Positions 54,832-63,717 of a stretch of 64,000 bases of DNA are shown here, piece by piece. A model generated the notes under the pieces. That model did no database searches. It worked only from the letters and a program-made list of their open reading frames with translations, and was not told the origin of the DNA. The DNA is from Xanthomarina spongicola. GTDB lineage: Bacteria > Bacteroidota > Bacteroidia > Flavobacteriales > Flavobacteriaceae. The first letter of the stretch is position 1; each line of letters begins with the position of its first letter. The position numbers and the translations under genes were made by a program. Location: contig NZ_QGGP01000005.1 in NCBI RefSeq assembly GCF_003148645.1, positions 120,751-184,750 of the forward strand, read 5' to 3'.

Positions 54832-55908
54832 TTATTCTAATGTTACTTTAGGGTCTAACCAAGCATATATAATATCTACAAAAATATTGATTATTATAAA
54901 AAGTAAGGCAATTATTAAAACCGAACCCATTATAACTGGTAAATCCAACGTGTTTAATGCGTTAACTATTTCTTTTCCAAGTCCATTCCATCCAAAAATA
55001 TATTCTACAAAAACAGCTCCAGCCAACATGGATGCAAACCATCCAGAAATTGCTGTAACTACTGGGTTTAAAGCATTTTTAATAGCATGTTTTTTTATGA
55101 TTTGAAATTCGCTTAACCCTTTTGCTCTTGCTGTTCGAATATAATCTTGATTAAAAACTTCCAATAATGAATTCCTCATTAACTGAATAACTACAGCTAA
55201 TGGACGAATACCTAAAACAATTGCTGGTAGGATTAAATTTTTCCATTGAATGTGCATGGCTTCGCCATAATCGTCTAATTCGTATAAACTTCCAGTCATT
55301 TCCAAATTGGTATACTCATGAAGCACAAAACCAAACAACCAAGCAAATAGAATAGCACTAAAAAATGAAGGCACACTCATACCAACTGTACTTACAATCT
55401 GAATTAATTTATCTAACCACGTATCTTTATATAATGCCGAAACAACGCCTAAAATCAATCCAATTAAAAGCGCTAAACAAATAGCACTTACTGCTAAAAC
55501 AAAAGTATTAGGTAATGTTTCTGCTAAAACCTGACTTACATTTTTTCCTTGTTTTGTAAAAGATTCTCTTAAATATGGAAATTTAAATACTGTAGTGGTA
55601 TTGCCAATTGTAAACAAACTTGTAGCTGTATATTTTCCTTCTCTTAAAAAGGTATAGTCTGTTGGTTGATTTGAATGAAATGAGATTGGCGATAAATCGT
55701 TTAAATAATAAAAATATTGCGTGCTTATGGGTTTATCGAAACCATATTTCTGTTTTACTATTGCCAATTGCTTGCTATCTTCATTTTGACCAAGCATCAT
55801 TTGTGCTGGATCTCCTGGAAGGACATTAAATAAAAAGAATATAACAGTAACTACTCCAAATAAAGTGAGTAAGGCGTAAAATATTTTATTTAATAGATAG
55901 CTAAACAG
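54832..55908 (-). CDS. Orphan ABC transporter permease (DppB/OppB-like), probable CTG start
   Basis: Inner-membrane permease of the peptide/nickel importer family. The C-terminal half shows the DIIYAWLDPKV end, the EAA-type loop around ARAKGLSEFQIIKKHAIKNALNPVVTAISGW and YIFGWNGLGKEI. The first ATG in frame (55800) would remove the first membrane helix. The frame continues upstream with FSYLLNKIFYALLTLFGVVT and FNVLPGDPAQ, standard family N-terminal sequence, and its first possible start is CTG at 55906-55908, a few bases after the previous gene's stop. I therefore extend it to CTG (358 residues). No ATPase, second permease or binding protein is nearby. Confidence 0.82.
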   Translation of the reverse strand: MFSYLLNKIFYALLTLFGVVTVIFFLFNVLPGDPAQMMLGQNEDSKQLAIVKQKYGFDKPISTQYFYYLNDLSPISFHSNQPTDYTFLREGKYTATSLFTIGNTTTVFKFPYLRESFTKQGKNVSQVLAETLPNTFVLAVSAICLALLIGLILGVVSALYKDTWLDKLIQIVSTVGMSVPSFFSAILFAWLFGFVLHEYTNLEMTGSLYELDDYGEAMHIQWKNLILPAIVLGIRPLAVVIQLMRNSLLEVFNQDYIRTARAKGLSEFQIIKKHAIKNALNPVVTAISGWFASMLAGAVFVEYIFGWNGLGKEIVNALNTLDLPVIMGSVLIIALLFIIINIFVDIIYAWLDPKVTLE

Positions 55909-55912
55909 ATTA

Positions 55913-57220
55913 TTATTTCTTTAATTTAATTTCAATTATTGAATCAAAATCTACAATTCCCATTTCTCTTATAACAAGAGTATCTTTAATAATATTAACA
56001 GATTCAATTATTTCTGGGTCGATTTGATCTACATAAGATTTCTCATATTGAACACCATCAATAACATAAAGCAATTGCTCTTCAGCAACAGTTTCTTCTT
56101 TTGGTATTGGCTTGTGTTCTACTTCAGGTAAATCTATATCTTCCAAATCGTTCCAATGTACTTTTTGCATAACTGTTCCTTTATTTAATTTTAAAATTCC
56201 AGGACTAGAACGCACAACTGTTTTTAATGCTTTTTCATCAGAAAGGAAAAAGTCAAAATTTAGTTTGTACATCTCTTTCATGCGTTGCTTGGCTTCTTCT
56301 CCTGAAGCTGTCATGCCTATAACTGTATATCCATTTTTTATAGCTTGATCTGAAAATGCTTTCAATTTGACTACTCCTTCTTTTTCAGCTGTATCTAAAT
56401 TATACATGATAATCATAATGAGATTGTCTTCGCTTAAATAATATTCAGTAAAATCTTCATCCATCGTTTCTATTGAAAAATCTTTCACTGGAGGATCATA
56501 ACCTTCCTCAATAATTTTTGTTTCAACACCTACATATTCACCATCAACTTCAGGATAACTTCCGTTAGTTACATACTCTTTATCCTCTCCATTTACTTTA
56601 AATGTCCATGTAAATTCTTGAACAGGTTTTGGTGCATCTTCTGGTACAATCATTCCTTCCATAATATTTTTACCAACAGCATATGCTCTAAAATCTATTG
56701 ATGGCAAATGCATTAAGACATGATATCCAAACCATAAACAACCAATAAAACTTAATAAGGCTACAACGGTTAATCCTAACTTATTAAAAATTGGTTTGAT
56801 GTGTTTTACACCAAAAAATAGAATTAAAATAAGGACAGAGAGAATAACATCTTTATAAAAACTTTCCCAAGGAGTTAAAGGAATAGCATCACCAAAACAA
56901 CCACAATCTTTAACCTTTTCGAAGTATGCTGAATAAAATGTTAGGAAGGTAAAAAACACAATCATTCCCAATAAACTCCAAACAGTAAATTTTGATTTAT
57001 AACCTATAAGCAAGAAGACTCCTAAGATGACTTCAAAAATTACCACGAAAATAGAAATTGCTAAAGCATAAGGCTCCAAAAATGTAATATTAAGTACATC
57101 TGCACTAAAATATTCTTGCAATTTATACGAAAATCCAAGAGGATCGTTTAGCTTAATTAATCCAGAGATAATAAATAAAATGCCTACTAAAATTCTACTA
57201 ATGTTTACTATGTATTTCAT
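55913..57220 (-). CDS. BT_3928-type protein: DoxX membrane domain, thioredoxin-like domain and plug-like tail
   Basis: 435 residues from the ATG at 57218-57220; an upstream in-frame ATG at 57256 only reads through a palindromic repeat. The N-terminal 140 residues are a four-helix DoxX-like membrane domain with the KVKDCGCFGDAIPL loop. The middle (about 245-350) is a thioredoxin-like fold whose resolving CxxC is absent. The end (about 382-435: LLYVIDGVQYEKSYVDQIDP ... IIEIKLKK) resembles the TonB-plug-like tail of the M56 protein at 32972. It lies between DUF1599 and the orphan permease genes. Probably an envelope redox protein; the role is unknown. Confidence 0.82.
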   Translation of the reverse strand: MKYIVNISRILVGILFIISGLIKLNDPLGFSYKLQEYFSADVLNITFLEPYALAISIFVVIFEVILGVFLLIGYKSKFTVWSLLGMIVFFTFLTFYSAYFEKVKDCGCFGDAIPLTPWESFYKDVILSVLILILFFGVKHIKPIFNKLGLTVVALLSFIGCLWFGYHVLMHLPSIDFRAYAVGKNIMEGMIVPEDAPKPVQEFTWTFKVNGEDKEYVTNGSYPEVDGEYVGVETKIIEEGYDPPVKDFSIETMDEDFTEYYLSEDNLIMIIMYNLDTAEKEGVVKLKAFSDQAIKNGYTVIGMTASGEEAKQRMKEMYKLNFDFFLSDEKALKTVVRSSPGILKLNKGTVMQKVHWNDLEDIDLPEVEHKPIPKEETVAEEQLLYVIDGVQYEKSYVDQIDPEIIESVNIIKDTLVIREMGIVDFDSIIEIKLKK

Positions 57221-57235
57221 GTTTATATATTTGAG

Positions 57236-57256
57236 ATGCTTCGACAAGCTCAGCAT
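57236..57256. repeat. Palindromic repeat ahead of the BT_3928 gene
   Basis: ATGCT...AGCAT with an inner GCTT-cgac-AAGC. On the minus strand it reads as MLSLSKH-type spurious codons, a frequent artefact of this kind of intergenic repeat in Bacteroidota. Confidence 0.55.
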
Positions 57257-57271
57257 GACATTAATCTATTT

Positions 57272-57811
57272 TTATTTATCGTTTAAATGAATTAAAGCAA
57301 AAACGGCATAATTAATCATGTCTTGATAATTAGCATCTATGCCTTCGCTTACTAAAGTTTTTCCTTGATTGTCTTCTATTTGTTTAACTCTCAATAACTT
57401 TTGCAAAATTAAATCTGTTAAACTACTTACACGCATATCTCGCCAAGCCTCACCATAATCATGGTTTTTATCCATCATAAGTTGCTTTGTAATGGCTACT
57501 TTTTCATCGTATAATTCTATGGCTTCATCTACAGATAAATCTGGCTGTTCAACAATGCCTCTTTCAATTTGAACCAATGCCATAACACAGTAATTAATAA
57601 TTCCTACAAACTCACTCTCTTGGCCTTCATCTACTTTTTGAACTTCGTTTTGTTGTAAACCTCTAATACGTTGTGCTTTTATAAAAATTTGATCTGTAAG
57701 AGATGGCAAACGTAAAATACGCCAAGCACTTCCATAATCTTTCATTTTTTTAATAAATAAATCTCTACATGTTTTTATTACAGCGTCGTATTGTTTTGAA
57801 GTATCTTGCAT
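57272..57811 (-). CDS. DUF1599 protein (duplicated nucleotide-modification-associated domain)
   Basis: 179-residue cytoplasmic protein made of two copies of one unit: KKMKDYGSAWRILRLPSLTD in the first half and KNHDYGEAWRDMRVSSLTD in the second. Each is followed by an I(F/L)-x-K-x2-R helix and an INYxVxALIxLE/N ending. It matches DUF1599, which belongs to a family linked with modified-nucleotide metabolism; the actual activity is not known to me. It is the first gene of the minus-strand run that includes the BT_3928 gene (15-bp gap) and is divergent from folP. Confidence 0.87.
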   Translation of the reverse strand: MQDTSKQYDAVIKTCRDLFIKKMKDYGSAWRILRLPSLTDQIFIKAQRIRGLQQNEVQKVDEGQESEFVGIINYCVMALVQIERGIVEQPDLSVDEAIELYDEKVAITKQLMMDKNHDYGEAWRDMRVSSLTDLILQKLLRVKQIEDNQGKTLVSEGIDANYQDMINYAVFALIHLNDK

Positions 57812-57922
57812 GGATTAAAATGAATTTTGCGTAAATTTCGCTTAAATAATTCAGAGTTCAAAGTCCCATGCTGAATGTTTTTATTTTACCATGAATACAC
57901 GAATGTTTTATTGTGATTATAT

Positions 57923-57944
57923 TAATTTTGCTTTATTAATTTTG
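57923..57944 (+). promoter_or_regulatory. Two tandem -7 boxes for folP
   Basis: TAATTTTG occurs at 57923-57930 and again at 57937-57944, 14 bp apart and both exact TAnnTTTG matches. The second lies 16 bp before the folP ATG. Confidence 0.45.
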
Positions 57945-57960
57945 AACTTGAAATACTTAT

Positions 57961-58785
57961 ATGACGATTAACTGCAAAGGCAACCTTATTGATTTATCAT
58001 CTCCCAAAGTCATGGGGATTTTAAACCTGACACCAGATTCTTTTTTTGATGGTGGCAAATACAAAAACGATAGCGAAATTCTCTCTCAGGTTTATATGAT
58101 GTTGAAAAATGAAGCCACTTTTATAGATATTGGAGCTTACAGTTCTAGACCAAATGCAGAACATATTAGTGAAGAAGTTGAGTTAAAACGTTTACTCCCT
58201 ATAATTACTCTAATAATAAAAGAATTTCCAGAAATTATTATTTCAATTGATACGTTTAGAAGCCAGGTTGCTAAACAAGGCATTGAAGCTGGAGCTGCTT
58301 TAATTAATGATATTTCTGCAGGACATTTAGATGAGAATATGTTGAAGACTGTAGGTAAATTGCATGTGCCATATATTATGATGCACATGAAAGGCACTCC
58401 ACAAACTATGCAGCTACAGACTAATTACGAGAATCTATTAAAAGATGTATTGTTTTATTTTTCTGAAAGGATTGCTAAGGCTAAAGCACTTGGAATAATA
58501 GATGTTATTATAGATCTAGGATTTGGATTTGCAAAAACTAGCGAACAAAACTTTGAAATTTTAAACAAGCTTGAACTTTTTAATATTCTGGATAAGCCTA
58601 TTTTAGTTGGACTTTCCAGAAAGTCTATGATATACAAAACATTAGAGAATTCAGCAAAAGAAGCTCTAAATGGCACAAGTATTTTAAACACTATTGCGCT
58701 TCAAAAAAGTGCATCTATTTTACGTGTACATGATGTTAAAGAAGCAGTGGAATGCGTTAAACTATTAGAACAATTAAACTCTTAA
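57961..58785 (+). CDS. folP: Dihydropteroate synthase
   Basis: 274-residue folate enzyme joining pterin pyrophosphate to p-aminobenzoate; the target of sulfonamides. VMGILNLTPDSFFDGGKY (pterin/phosphate loop), IDIGAYSSRPNA, the ISIDTFRSQVA and LINDISAG strands, MHMKGTP and GLSRKSM are all intact. It starts a forward run (folP, lipoprotein, dacA, DUF3667) divergent from DUF1599. Its pathway partner folC lies at 6560. Confidence 0.95.
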   Translation: MTINCKGNLIDLSSPKVMGILNLTPDSFFDGGKYKNDSEILSQVYMMLKNEATFIDIGAYSSRPNAEHISEEVELKRLLPIITLIIKEFPEIIISIDTFRSQVAKQGIEAGAALINDISAGHLDENMLKTVGKLHVPYIMMHMKGTPQTMQLQTNYENLLKDVLFYFSERIAKAKALGIIDVIIDLGFGFAKTSEQNFEILNKLELFNILDKPILVGLSRKSMIYKTLENSAKEALNGTSILNTIALQKSASILRVHDVKEAVECVKLLEQLNS

Positions 58786-58787
58786 AA

Positions 58788-59453
58788 ATGAAATATTTTC
58801 AAATAACAATACTTCTGTTATTATTGTCTTGTGGCAATGAAAAAATTGTTCAGCTTCCTGAAATATCAAATTCAGAGATTACTGAAATTTTAGATGTTTC
58901 TCCTGCTTATCTTTTTTACGATGAAACAAAGGAAGATAGCATAGAGCTTAATAGAAAAACATTAATTAGTACAACTAACTGGCTTGTTAATGTAGATAAA
59001 CGCTTGACCTTAAAACAAGCCATTCCAAAAATTATATATCTCCAAGACAAAAAACGAAATGCCGAAGTACATAAAAACGAGTCTGCCAGAAACTATTTTA
59101 CTTGTCATGATACTAGCATAAACAACTTAGGTTTTATTGATTTTACTGATGTTTTTTACATAGATAAAAAACCAAGTGATATTACTATTAAACCTAACGA
59201 GTTACATATTATAATTAACGAAGTTTCTAATATTGAAATAATCTCTACTCATGATACAGTTTTAATAACTTCTGAATCGTCTTTCTTAGAAGACCTTAAA
59301 AATCTTGCCATTGAAAACAATGAAGCCAAAACCATATATTTATTTATAAACAAAGACCTAAATTTTCAAAATTATATTACTTTCAAATCACTTTTAAATA
59401 AAGCAAAAACAGAAAATGTTATTTTAGCTAACGAAGAGTTCGTTTTTAATTAA
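58788..59453 (+). CDS. Lipoprotein of unknown function with ExbD-like C-terminal pattern
   Basis: 221-residue protein starting 2 bp after folP. The signal peptide ends in lipobox LLSC (Cys about 15), so it is probably lipidated. The last 50 residues (KTIYLFINKDLNFQNYITFK ... NVILANEEFVFN) recall the periplasmic beta-alpha-beta domain of ExbD/TolR. No family is recognised with confidence. It lies directly upstream of dacA, so an envelope role connected with c-di-AMP is possible but unproven. Confidence 0.7.
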   Translation: MKYFQITILLLLLSCGNEKIVQLPEISNSEITEILDVSPAYLFYDETKEDSIELNRKTLISTTNWLVNVDKRLTLKQAIPKIIYLQDKKRNAEVHKNESARNYFTCHDTSINNLGFIDFTDVFYIDKKPSDITIKPNELHIIINEVSNIEIISTHDTVLITSESSFLEDLKNLAIENNEAKTIYLFINKDLNFQNYITFKSLLNKAKTENVILANEEFVFN

Positions 59454-59482
59454 CTATATTTTGTTAAATTTACCAAAACACC

Positions 59483-60274
59483 TTGCACTTGGAAATCTTT
59501 AATGACCTTTTAAAATTTACTGTTATAGACATTATAGATGTTATTCTAGTTGCACTACTACTCTATTATGTTTATAAACTTGTAAAAGGTACTGTAGCCA
59601 TAAATATCTTTATTGGAATTGTAATTATCTATTTTATCTATTTACTTACAGATGCGCTTCAAATGAAGATGCTTAGCAAGATTCTTGGTGGATTTATGAG
59701 TGTTGGTTTGATAGCCTTAATTGTTGTTTTTCAACAAGAAATCAGAAAATTCTTATTGATGGTTGGTTCAACAAACTTTAGTAAAAGGCGAAAATTTTTT
59801 AAACAGTTTAACTTTTTAAAAACTGAAGCAGACAACAAAACAGATGTTGATGCTATTATAGCTGCCTGTAATAAAATGGCATCAACAAAAACAGGTGCTT
59901 TAATTGTTTTTGAATGTAATAATAATCTAGATTTTCTTGCAAATACTGGAGACGAAATGAGAATAAAAGTAACTCAACCTATAATAGAAAGTATCTTTTT
60001 TAAAAACAGTCCCTTGCATGATGGAGCAATAATAATTGCTAATAATATTGTTAAGGCAACTAGAGTTATTCTTCCATTAAATAACGAAAAAACCTTGCCT
60101 CAACGTTTTGGTTTAAGACATAGAGCAGCAGTAGGAATTACAGAGAAAACTGATGCTTTAGCTATTGTTGTTAGTGAAGAAACTGGGCAAATATCTTTTT
60201 TTAAAGATGGCGATTTTATTATGTTTAAAGACATACAAGAATTGTCTCAATTAATAAAAAATAATTTAGTTTAA
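59483..60274 (+). CDS. dacA: Diadenylate cyclase (CdaA/DacA type)
   Basis: 263-residue membrane enzyme making cyclic di-AMP from two ATP. Three N-terminal membrane helices (about 15-85) precede the DAC domain, with the DGA motif in SPLHDGAIIIANN and the RHR motif in FGLRHRAAVG. No ATG is available; TTG at 59483 or TTG at 59489 (giving EIFNDLLK) must start it, and the family's usual N terminus does not choose between them. It follows the lipoprotein gene by 29 bp. c-di-AMP controls osmotic and cell-wall balance. Confidence 0.93.
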   Translation: MHLEIFNDLLKFTVIDIIDVILVALLLYYVYKLVKGTVAINIFIGIVIIYFIYLLTDALQMKMLSKILGGFMSVGLIALIVVFQQEIRKFLLMVGSTNFSKRRKFFKQFNFLKTEADNKTDVDAIIAACNKMASTKTGALIVFECNNNLDFLANTGDEMRIKVTQPIIESIFFKNSPLHDGAIIIANNIVKATRVILPLNNEKTLPQRFGLRHRAAVGITEKTDALAIVVSEETGQISFFKDGDFIMFKDIQELSQLIKNNLV

Positions 60275-60275
60275 T

Positions 60276-61061
60276 TTGAATTGTAAGAACTGTCATACTA
60301 GCATATCTGACACAGATTTATTTTGTAAAAACTGTGGTGGCAAAATAATTCGCAACAGACTAACTTTTAGAAATCTGTTTGAAAATTTCAGTGAACAGTT
60401 CTTAAATTATGACAACAAATTTCTACAAACCTTTATTTGCTTATTAACAAAACCAGAAGAGGTTATTGGAAGTTATGTAGATGGCGTTAGAAAAAAATAT
60501 GTAAACCCAATTAGCTTCTTTGCTATTTCTATTACTTTAGCAGGATTGCAAATGTTTCTTATCTCTAAATTCTTTCCCGAAAGTTTAGACCTTTCTGCTA
60601 TAGTTGTTGAAGATCAAGCTAAAATGTCCAATGATTTTATGAATAGCATGATTGAATATCAATCTCTAATGCTCATGTCATTCGTTCCTCTTTACGCATT
60701 AATATCTAAAATTGTATTTTTCAATAAAAAGAAATACAACTACACAGAACATTTAGTAATGTTTCTATATATACTTTCCCAATTAACACTTTTAATGATT
60801 TTACCTACTCTTATAAGTCTTGCATTAGGATATGACATGGGGAATATAGCTATCTTTACTATGTTATTACAAGTTGGCTTTTCTGCTTATAGTTTAAAGC
60901 GTGTTTTTAATTTAAGTCTAAAAGGAATTATTTTAAAAACCTTATTGTTTTTTGTTGTAGGTATCGTATTCTACTTAATCTTCATTATACTATTTGTTAT
61001 TATAATGATTATTTATTATGGTGGAATTGTGGAGTTTTCTAAAGCTATGAAACCTACATAA
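60276..61061 (+). CDS. DUF3667 membrane protein with N-terminal zinc ribbon
   Basis: 261-residue protein starting TTG 1 bp after the dacA stop. Residues 1-22 form a zinc ribbon (CKNCHTSISDTDLFCKNC), then LTFRNLFENFSEQFLNYDNKFLQTFICLLTKP, a block typical of DUF3667, and about five membrane helices. The function of the family is unknown. Its tight spacing to dacA suggests cotranscription and maybe a link to c-di-AMP output. The 3' end overlaps the convergent ABC exporter gene by 8 bp. Confidence 0.85.
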   Translation: MNCKNCHTSISDTDLFCKNCGGKIIRNRLTFRNLFENFSEQFLNYDNKFLQTFICLLTKPEEVIGSYVDGVRKKYVNPISFFAISITLAGLQMFLISKFFPESLDLSAIVVEDQAKMSNDFMNSMIEYQSLMLMSFVPLYALISKIVFFNKKKYNYTEHLVMFLYILSQLTLLMILPTLISLALGYDMGNIAIFTMLLQVGFSAYSLKRVFNLSLKGIILKTLLFFVVGIVFYLIFIILFVIIMIIYYGGIVEFSKAMKPT

Positions 61062-62817
61062 CTTCTTCTTTTAAGAACTGGACTTCGTATAGATTTTTGT
61101 AATAACCATTTTGTTTTTTAAGAAGTGCTTTATGTGTACCAATTTCAACAATTTGTCCTTGATCCATAACAATTATTTTATCGGCTTTTTTTATGGTTGC
61201 TAATCTATGAGCAATAACAATAGATGTTCTTCCTTTGGTTATTTTATAGGTTGCATTTTGGATAAGCTGTTCTGAATAAGAATCTACAGATGATGTTGCC
61301 TCGTCTAAAACCAAGATGCTTGGATTTGTAACGTATGCTCTTAAAAATGAAATTAATTGTCTTTGTCCTGATGATAACATGGCTCCACGTTCCTTAACAT
61401 TATAATGGTAACCATTTGGAAGACTCATAATAAAATCGTGAATCCCAATATCTTTAGCAGCTTGTTCAACATCTTTTATTGTAATATCTGGATTGTTTAA
61501 AGTAATATTATTTAAAATAGTATCAGCAAATAAAAACACATCTTGCAATACGATTGCAATTTGGGCTCGTAAAGACCTTAAAGTTAGCTTCTTGATATTA
61601 ATATTATCGATGCAAATTGTTCCTTTGTTTATATCGTAAAACCGATTTAATAAATTAATAATGGTCGATTTTCCTGCTCCAGTGGCACCAACAATGGCAA
61701 CTGTTTCCCCAACATTAACTTCAAAAGAAATACCTTTTAAAACTTCTTCGTCTTCAACATAACTAAAGTGAACATCTTTAAATGAAATATGTCCATTAAA
61801 ATGTGAAGCTACCTGAGTACCTGTATCATCTATTTGAGACGTTGTATCTAAAACTCTAAACACTCTTTTTGCAGCAATCATTCCCATTTGTAGTGTGTTA
61901 AATTTATCTGCAATTTGACGAAGAGGTCTAAACAACATAGGAATCATCATGATAAAAGCTGTTAAATCTCCAAGGGAAGCTGTTTGATCAATAACTGTAT
62001 TTAAACCTCCATACCAAGCAATAAGACCAATAGTTATAGATGAAGATAATTCGGCAATTGGGAAAAAAATCGAGTTATACCAAACTGTTTTCAACCAAGC
62101 TTTTTTATGACGTTGATTAATTTCTTTAAATTTCTTGTATTCGGTTTCTTCTCTTGTAAACAATTGAAGAATTTTCATTCCAGTAATTCGTTCTTGCACA
62201 AACGAATTTAGATTTGAGACTTCAGTTCTAACTTCTTCGAAAGCAAGTTTCATATACTTCTGAAAAATACGTGTGGCATATAGAACCAATGGCAACATTA
62301 AAAATACAATGATGCTTAATTCCCAATTCATATAAAGCATGACTAATGAAACTACAAGCATTGTAAGCAAATCTCTAAATATCATAAAAAGACCTTCGCC
62401 AAAAACATCTGCAATACGTTCCATATCTGTTACTGCTCTGGTAATTAAAACGCCTACCGAAGAGTTATCGAAGTATTTCATTCTAAAACGAATCATGTGA
62501 TCAAAAAGTTTCACACGAATGTCTTTAACCACACTTTGACCAAGATATCCTGAATAATAAATAAATAGTAATTGACAAATTACTTCAGAAAGAAGAACTC
62601 CTGCCATAATAAAAATATAAGGCAAAAAGCCTTCAACTGTTTTAGTTGCAATATTATTATCTATGGCTTGTTGTAAAATATATGGTCTTACAGCTCCAAA
62701 AATAGCCAATAAAATAACAGCTAAAAGCACTCCAATAAATACAAGCTTGTATGGCTTAATAAATATTAAAAGTTTTTTAAATAAGTTTATTTCTAATATG
62801 GACTCTATTTTACTCAT
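61054..62817 (-). CDS. ABC exporter, fused membrane and ATPase domains (MsbA/MdlB-like)
   Basis: 587-residue half-transporter. Six membrane helices (about 20-310) are followed by the ATPase domain with Walker A GATGAGKST, the Q-loop in IAIVLQDVFLF, signature LSSGQRQL, Walker B SILVLDEATSSVD and the H-loop in IAHRL. It may export lipid or drug-like molecules as a homodimer or heterodimer; the substrate is not clear. It follows truA by 36 bp on the same strand. Confidence 0.92.
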   Translation of the reverse strand: MSKIESILEINLFKKLLIFIKPYKLVFIGVLLAVILLAIFGAVRPYILQQAIDNNIATKTVEGFLPYIFIMAGVLLSEVICQLLFIYYSGYLGQSVVKDIRVKLFDHMIRFRMKYFDNSSVGVLITRAVTDMERIADVFGEGLFMIFRDLLTMLVVSLVMLYMNWELSIIVFLMLPLVLYATRIFQKYMKLAFEEVRTEVSNLNSFVQERITGMKILQLFTREETEYKKFKEINQRHKKAWLKTVWYNSIFFPIAELSSSITIGLIAWYGGLNTVIDQTASLGDLTAFIMMIPMLFRPLRQIADKFNTLQMGMIAAKRVFRVLDTTSQIDDTGTQVASHFNGHISFKDVHFSYVEDEEVLKGISFEVNVGETVAIVGATGAGKSTIINLLNRFYDINKGTICIDNINIKKLTLRSLRAQIAIVLQDVFLFADTILNNITLNNPDITIKDVEQAAKDIGIHDFIMSLPNGYHYNVKERGAMLSSGQRQLISFLRAYVTNPSILVLDEATSSVDSYSEQLIQNATYKITKGRTSIVIAHRLATIKKADKIIVMDQGQIVEIGTHKALLKKQNGYYKNLYEVQFLKEEVM

Positions 62818-62823
62818 GTTTAC

Positions 62824-62840
62824 TTCCCACGAAAGTGGAA
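62824..62840. repeat. Small GAAA-loop palindrome between truA and the ABC exporter gene
   Basis: TTCCCAC-gaaa-GTGGAA with one bulged C, the same style as the hairpin at 54636. Confidence 0.5.
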
Positions 62841-62853
62841 ATCCCCTTTTATT

Positions 62854-63603
62854 TTATTCAGTTAATTTAATTGATTCTGGATATTTTACCTCTATTAAAT
62901 ACAAGCCATGAGCTGGAACCGAAAAACCTGCTTCACTTCTATTTTTAGATTTAATAATTGTGTGCAAGTCTTCTACTTCTAGTTTTCCTAGACCAACATT
63001 AATTAATGTTCCAACAATAGCTCGAACCATATTTCGTAAAAACCTATCTGCTGTAACAGTAAAATGCAATTCGTTATTTACTAATTCTAATTCCGTTTGC
63101 ATAATGTTGCAATTATAGGTGTTTACATCTGTATTGCTTTTAGAAAAACATTGAAAATCTTTATAGTGTAATAGTATTTTTGATGCTTCTTTCATTTTAT
63201 CAATGTCTAAATCTTGTTTTAAATAAAAAGCACCATCATTATTAAACACATCCTTACTTAAGGAAATTCTGTATAGATAAGCTCGACTTAAAGCATGAAA
63301 TCTTGCATGAGTATCTGGTTTTACTTTAAAAATATCTAGTATGGCAATGTCTTTTGGCAAAAATGAATTGAGTTTATAAACTAAATCTTCATCTAAAAAA
63401 TCAACCTCTGTATCGAAATGAGCGAACATTTGTTTGGCATGAACACCAGCATCTGTTCGTCCTGCACCAAAAATAGAAATAGTTTCGTTTAGAAGTGTTG
63501 ATAAAGACTTTTCAATGACTTCTTGTACAGAAATAGCGTTAGGCTGATTTTGCCAGCCATGATAGTCTTTTCCATTATATGTAAGTTCTAAAAAATATCT
63601 CAA
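62854..63603 (-). CDS. truA: tRNA pseudouridine(38-40) synthase
   Basis: 249-residue enzyme that isomerises uridines 38-40 of tRNA anticodon arms. The catalytic Asp51 lies in FGAGRTDAGVHA, and YNGKDYHGWQNQP, RFHALSRAYLYRI and DRFLRNMVRAIVGTLI are intact. A -7 box is 26 bp upstream. It is the first gene of truA-ABC exporter. Confidence 0.95.
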   Translation of the reverse strand: MRYFLELTYNGKDYHGWQNQPNAISVQEVIEKSLSTLLNETISIFGAGRTDAGVHAKQMFAHFDTEVDFLDEDLVYKLNSFLPKDIAILDIFKVKPDTHARFHALSRAYLYRISLSKDVFNNDGAFYLKQDLDIDKMKEASKILLHYKDFQCFSKSNTDVNTYNCNIMQTELELVNNELHFTVTADRFLRNMVRAIVGTLINVGLGKLEVEDLHTIIKSKNRSEAGFSVPAHGLYLIEVKYPESIKLTE

Positions 63604-63613
63604 GCTAAAGTGC

Positions 63614-63621
63614 TATTTTTG
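63614..63621 (+). promoter_or_regulatory. -7 box reading toward the phosphoesterase gene
   Basis: TATTTTTG, an exact TAnnTTTG match, 97 bp before the ATG at 63718; the long leader makes it uncertain. Confidence 0.3.
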
Positions 63622-63628
63622 TGAAAAG

Positions 63629-63636
63629 CAAAGATA
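63629..63636 (-). promoter_or_regulatory. -7 box for truA
   Basis: TATCTTTG on the minus strand, an exact TAnnTTTG match, 26 bp before the truA ATG. Confidence 0.5.
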
Positions 63637-63717
63637 GAATTTTAATCTTTCTTGAAATTTCAAATAAACGTTAAATAAAATTATTCCGAATCTCCGGAAC
63701 CCTTCCAAGGATATAAT

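Noticed and set aside
57221-57256. Start of the DoxX-type gene at 57256 (MLSLSKH...)
   Set aside because: These codons read through a palindromic intergenic repeat; the ATG at 57220 starts a normal membrane N terminus.
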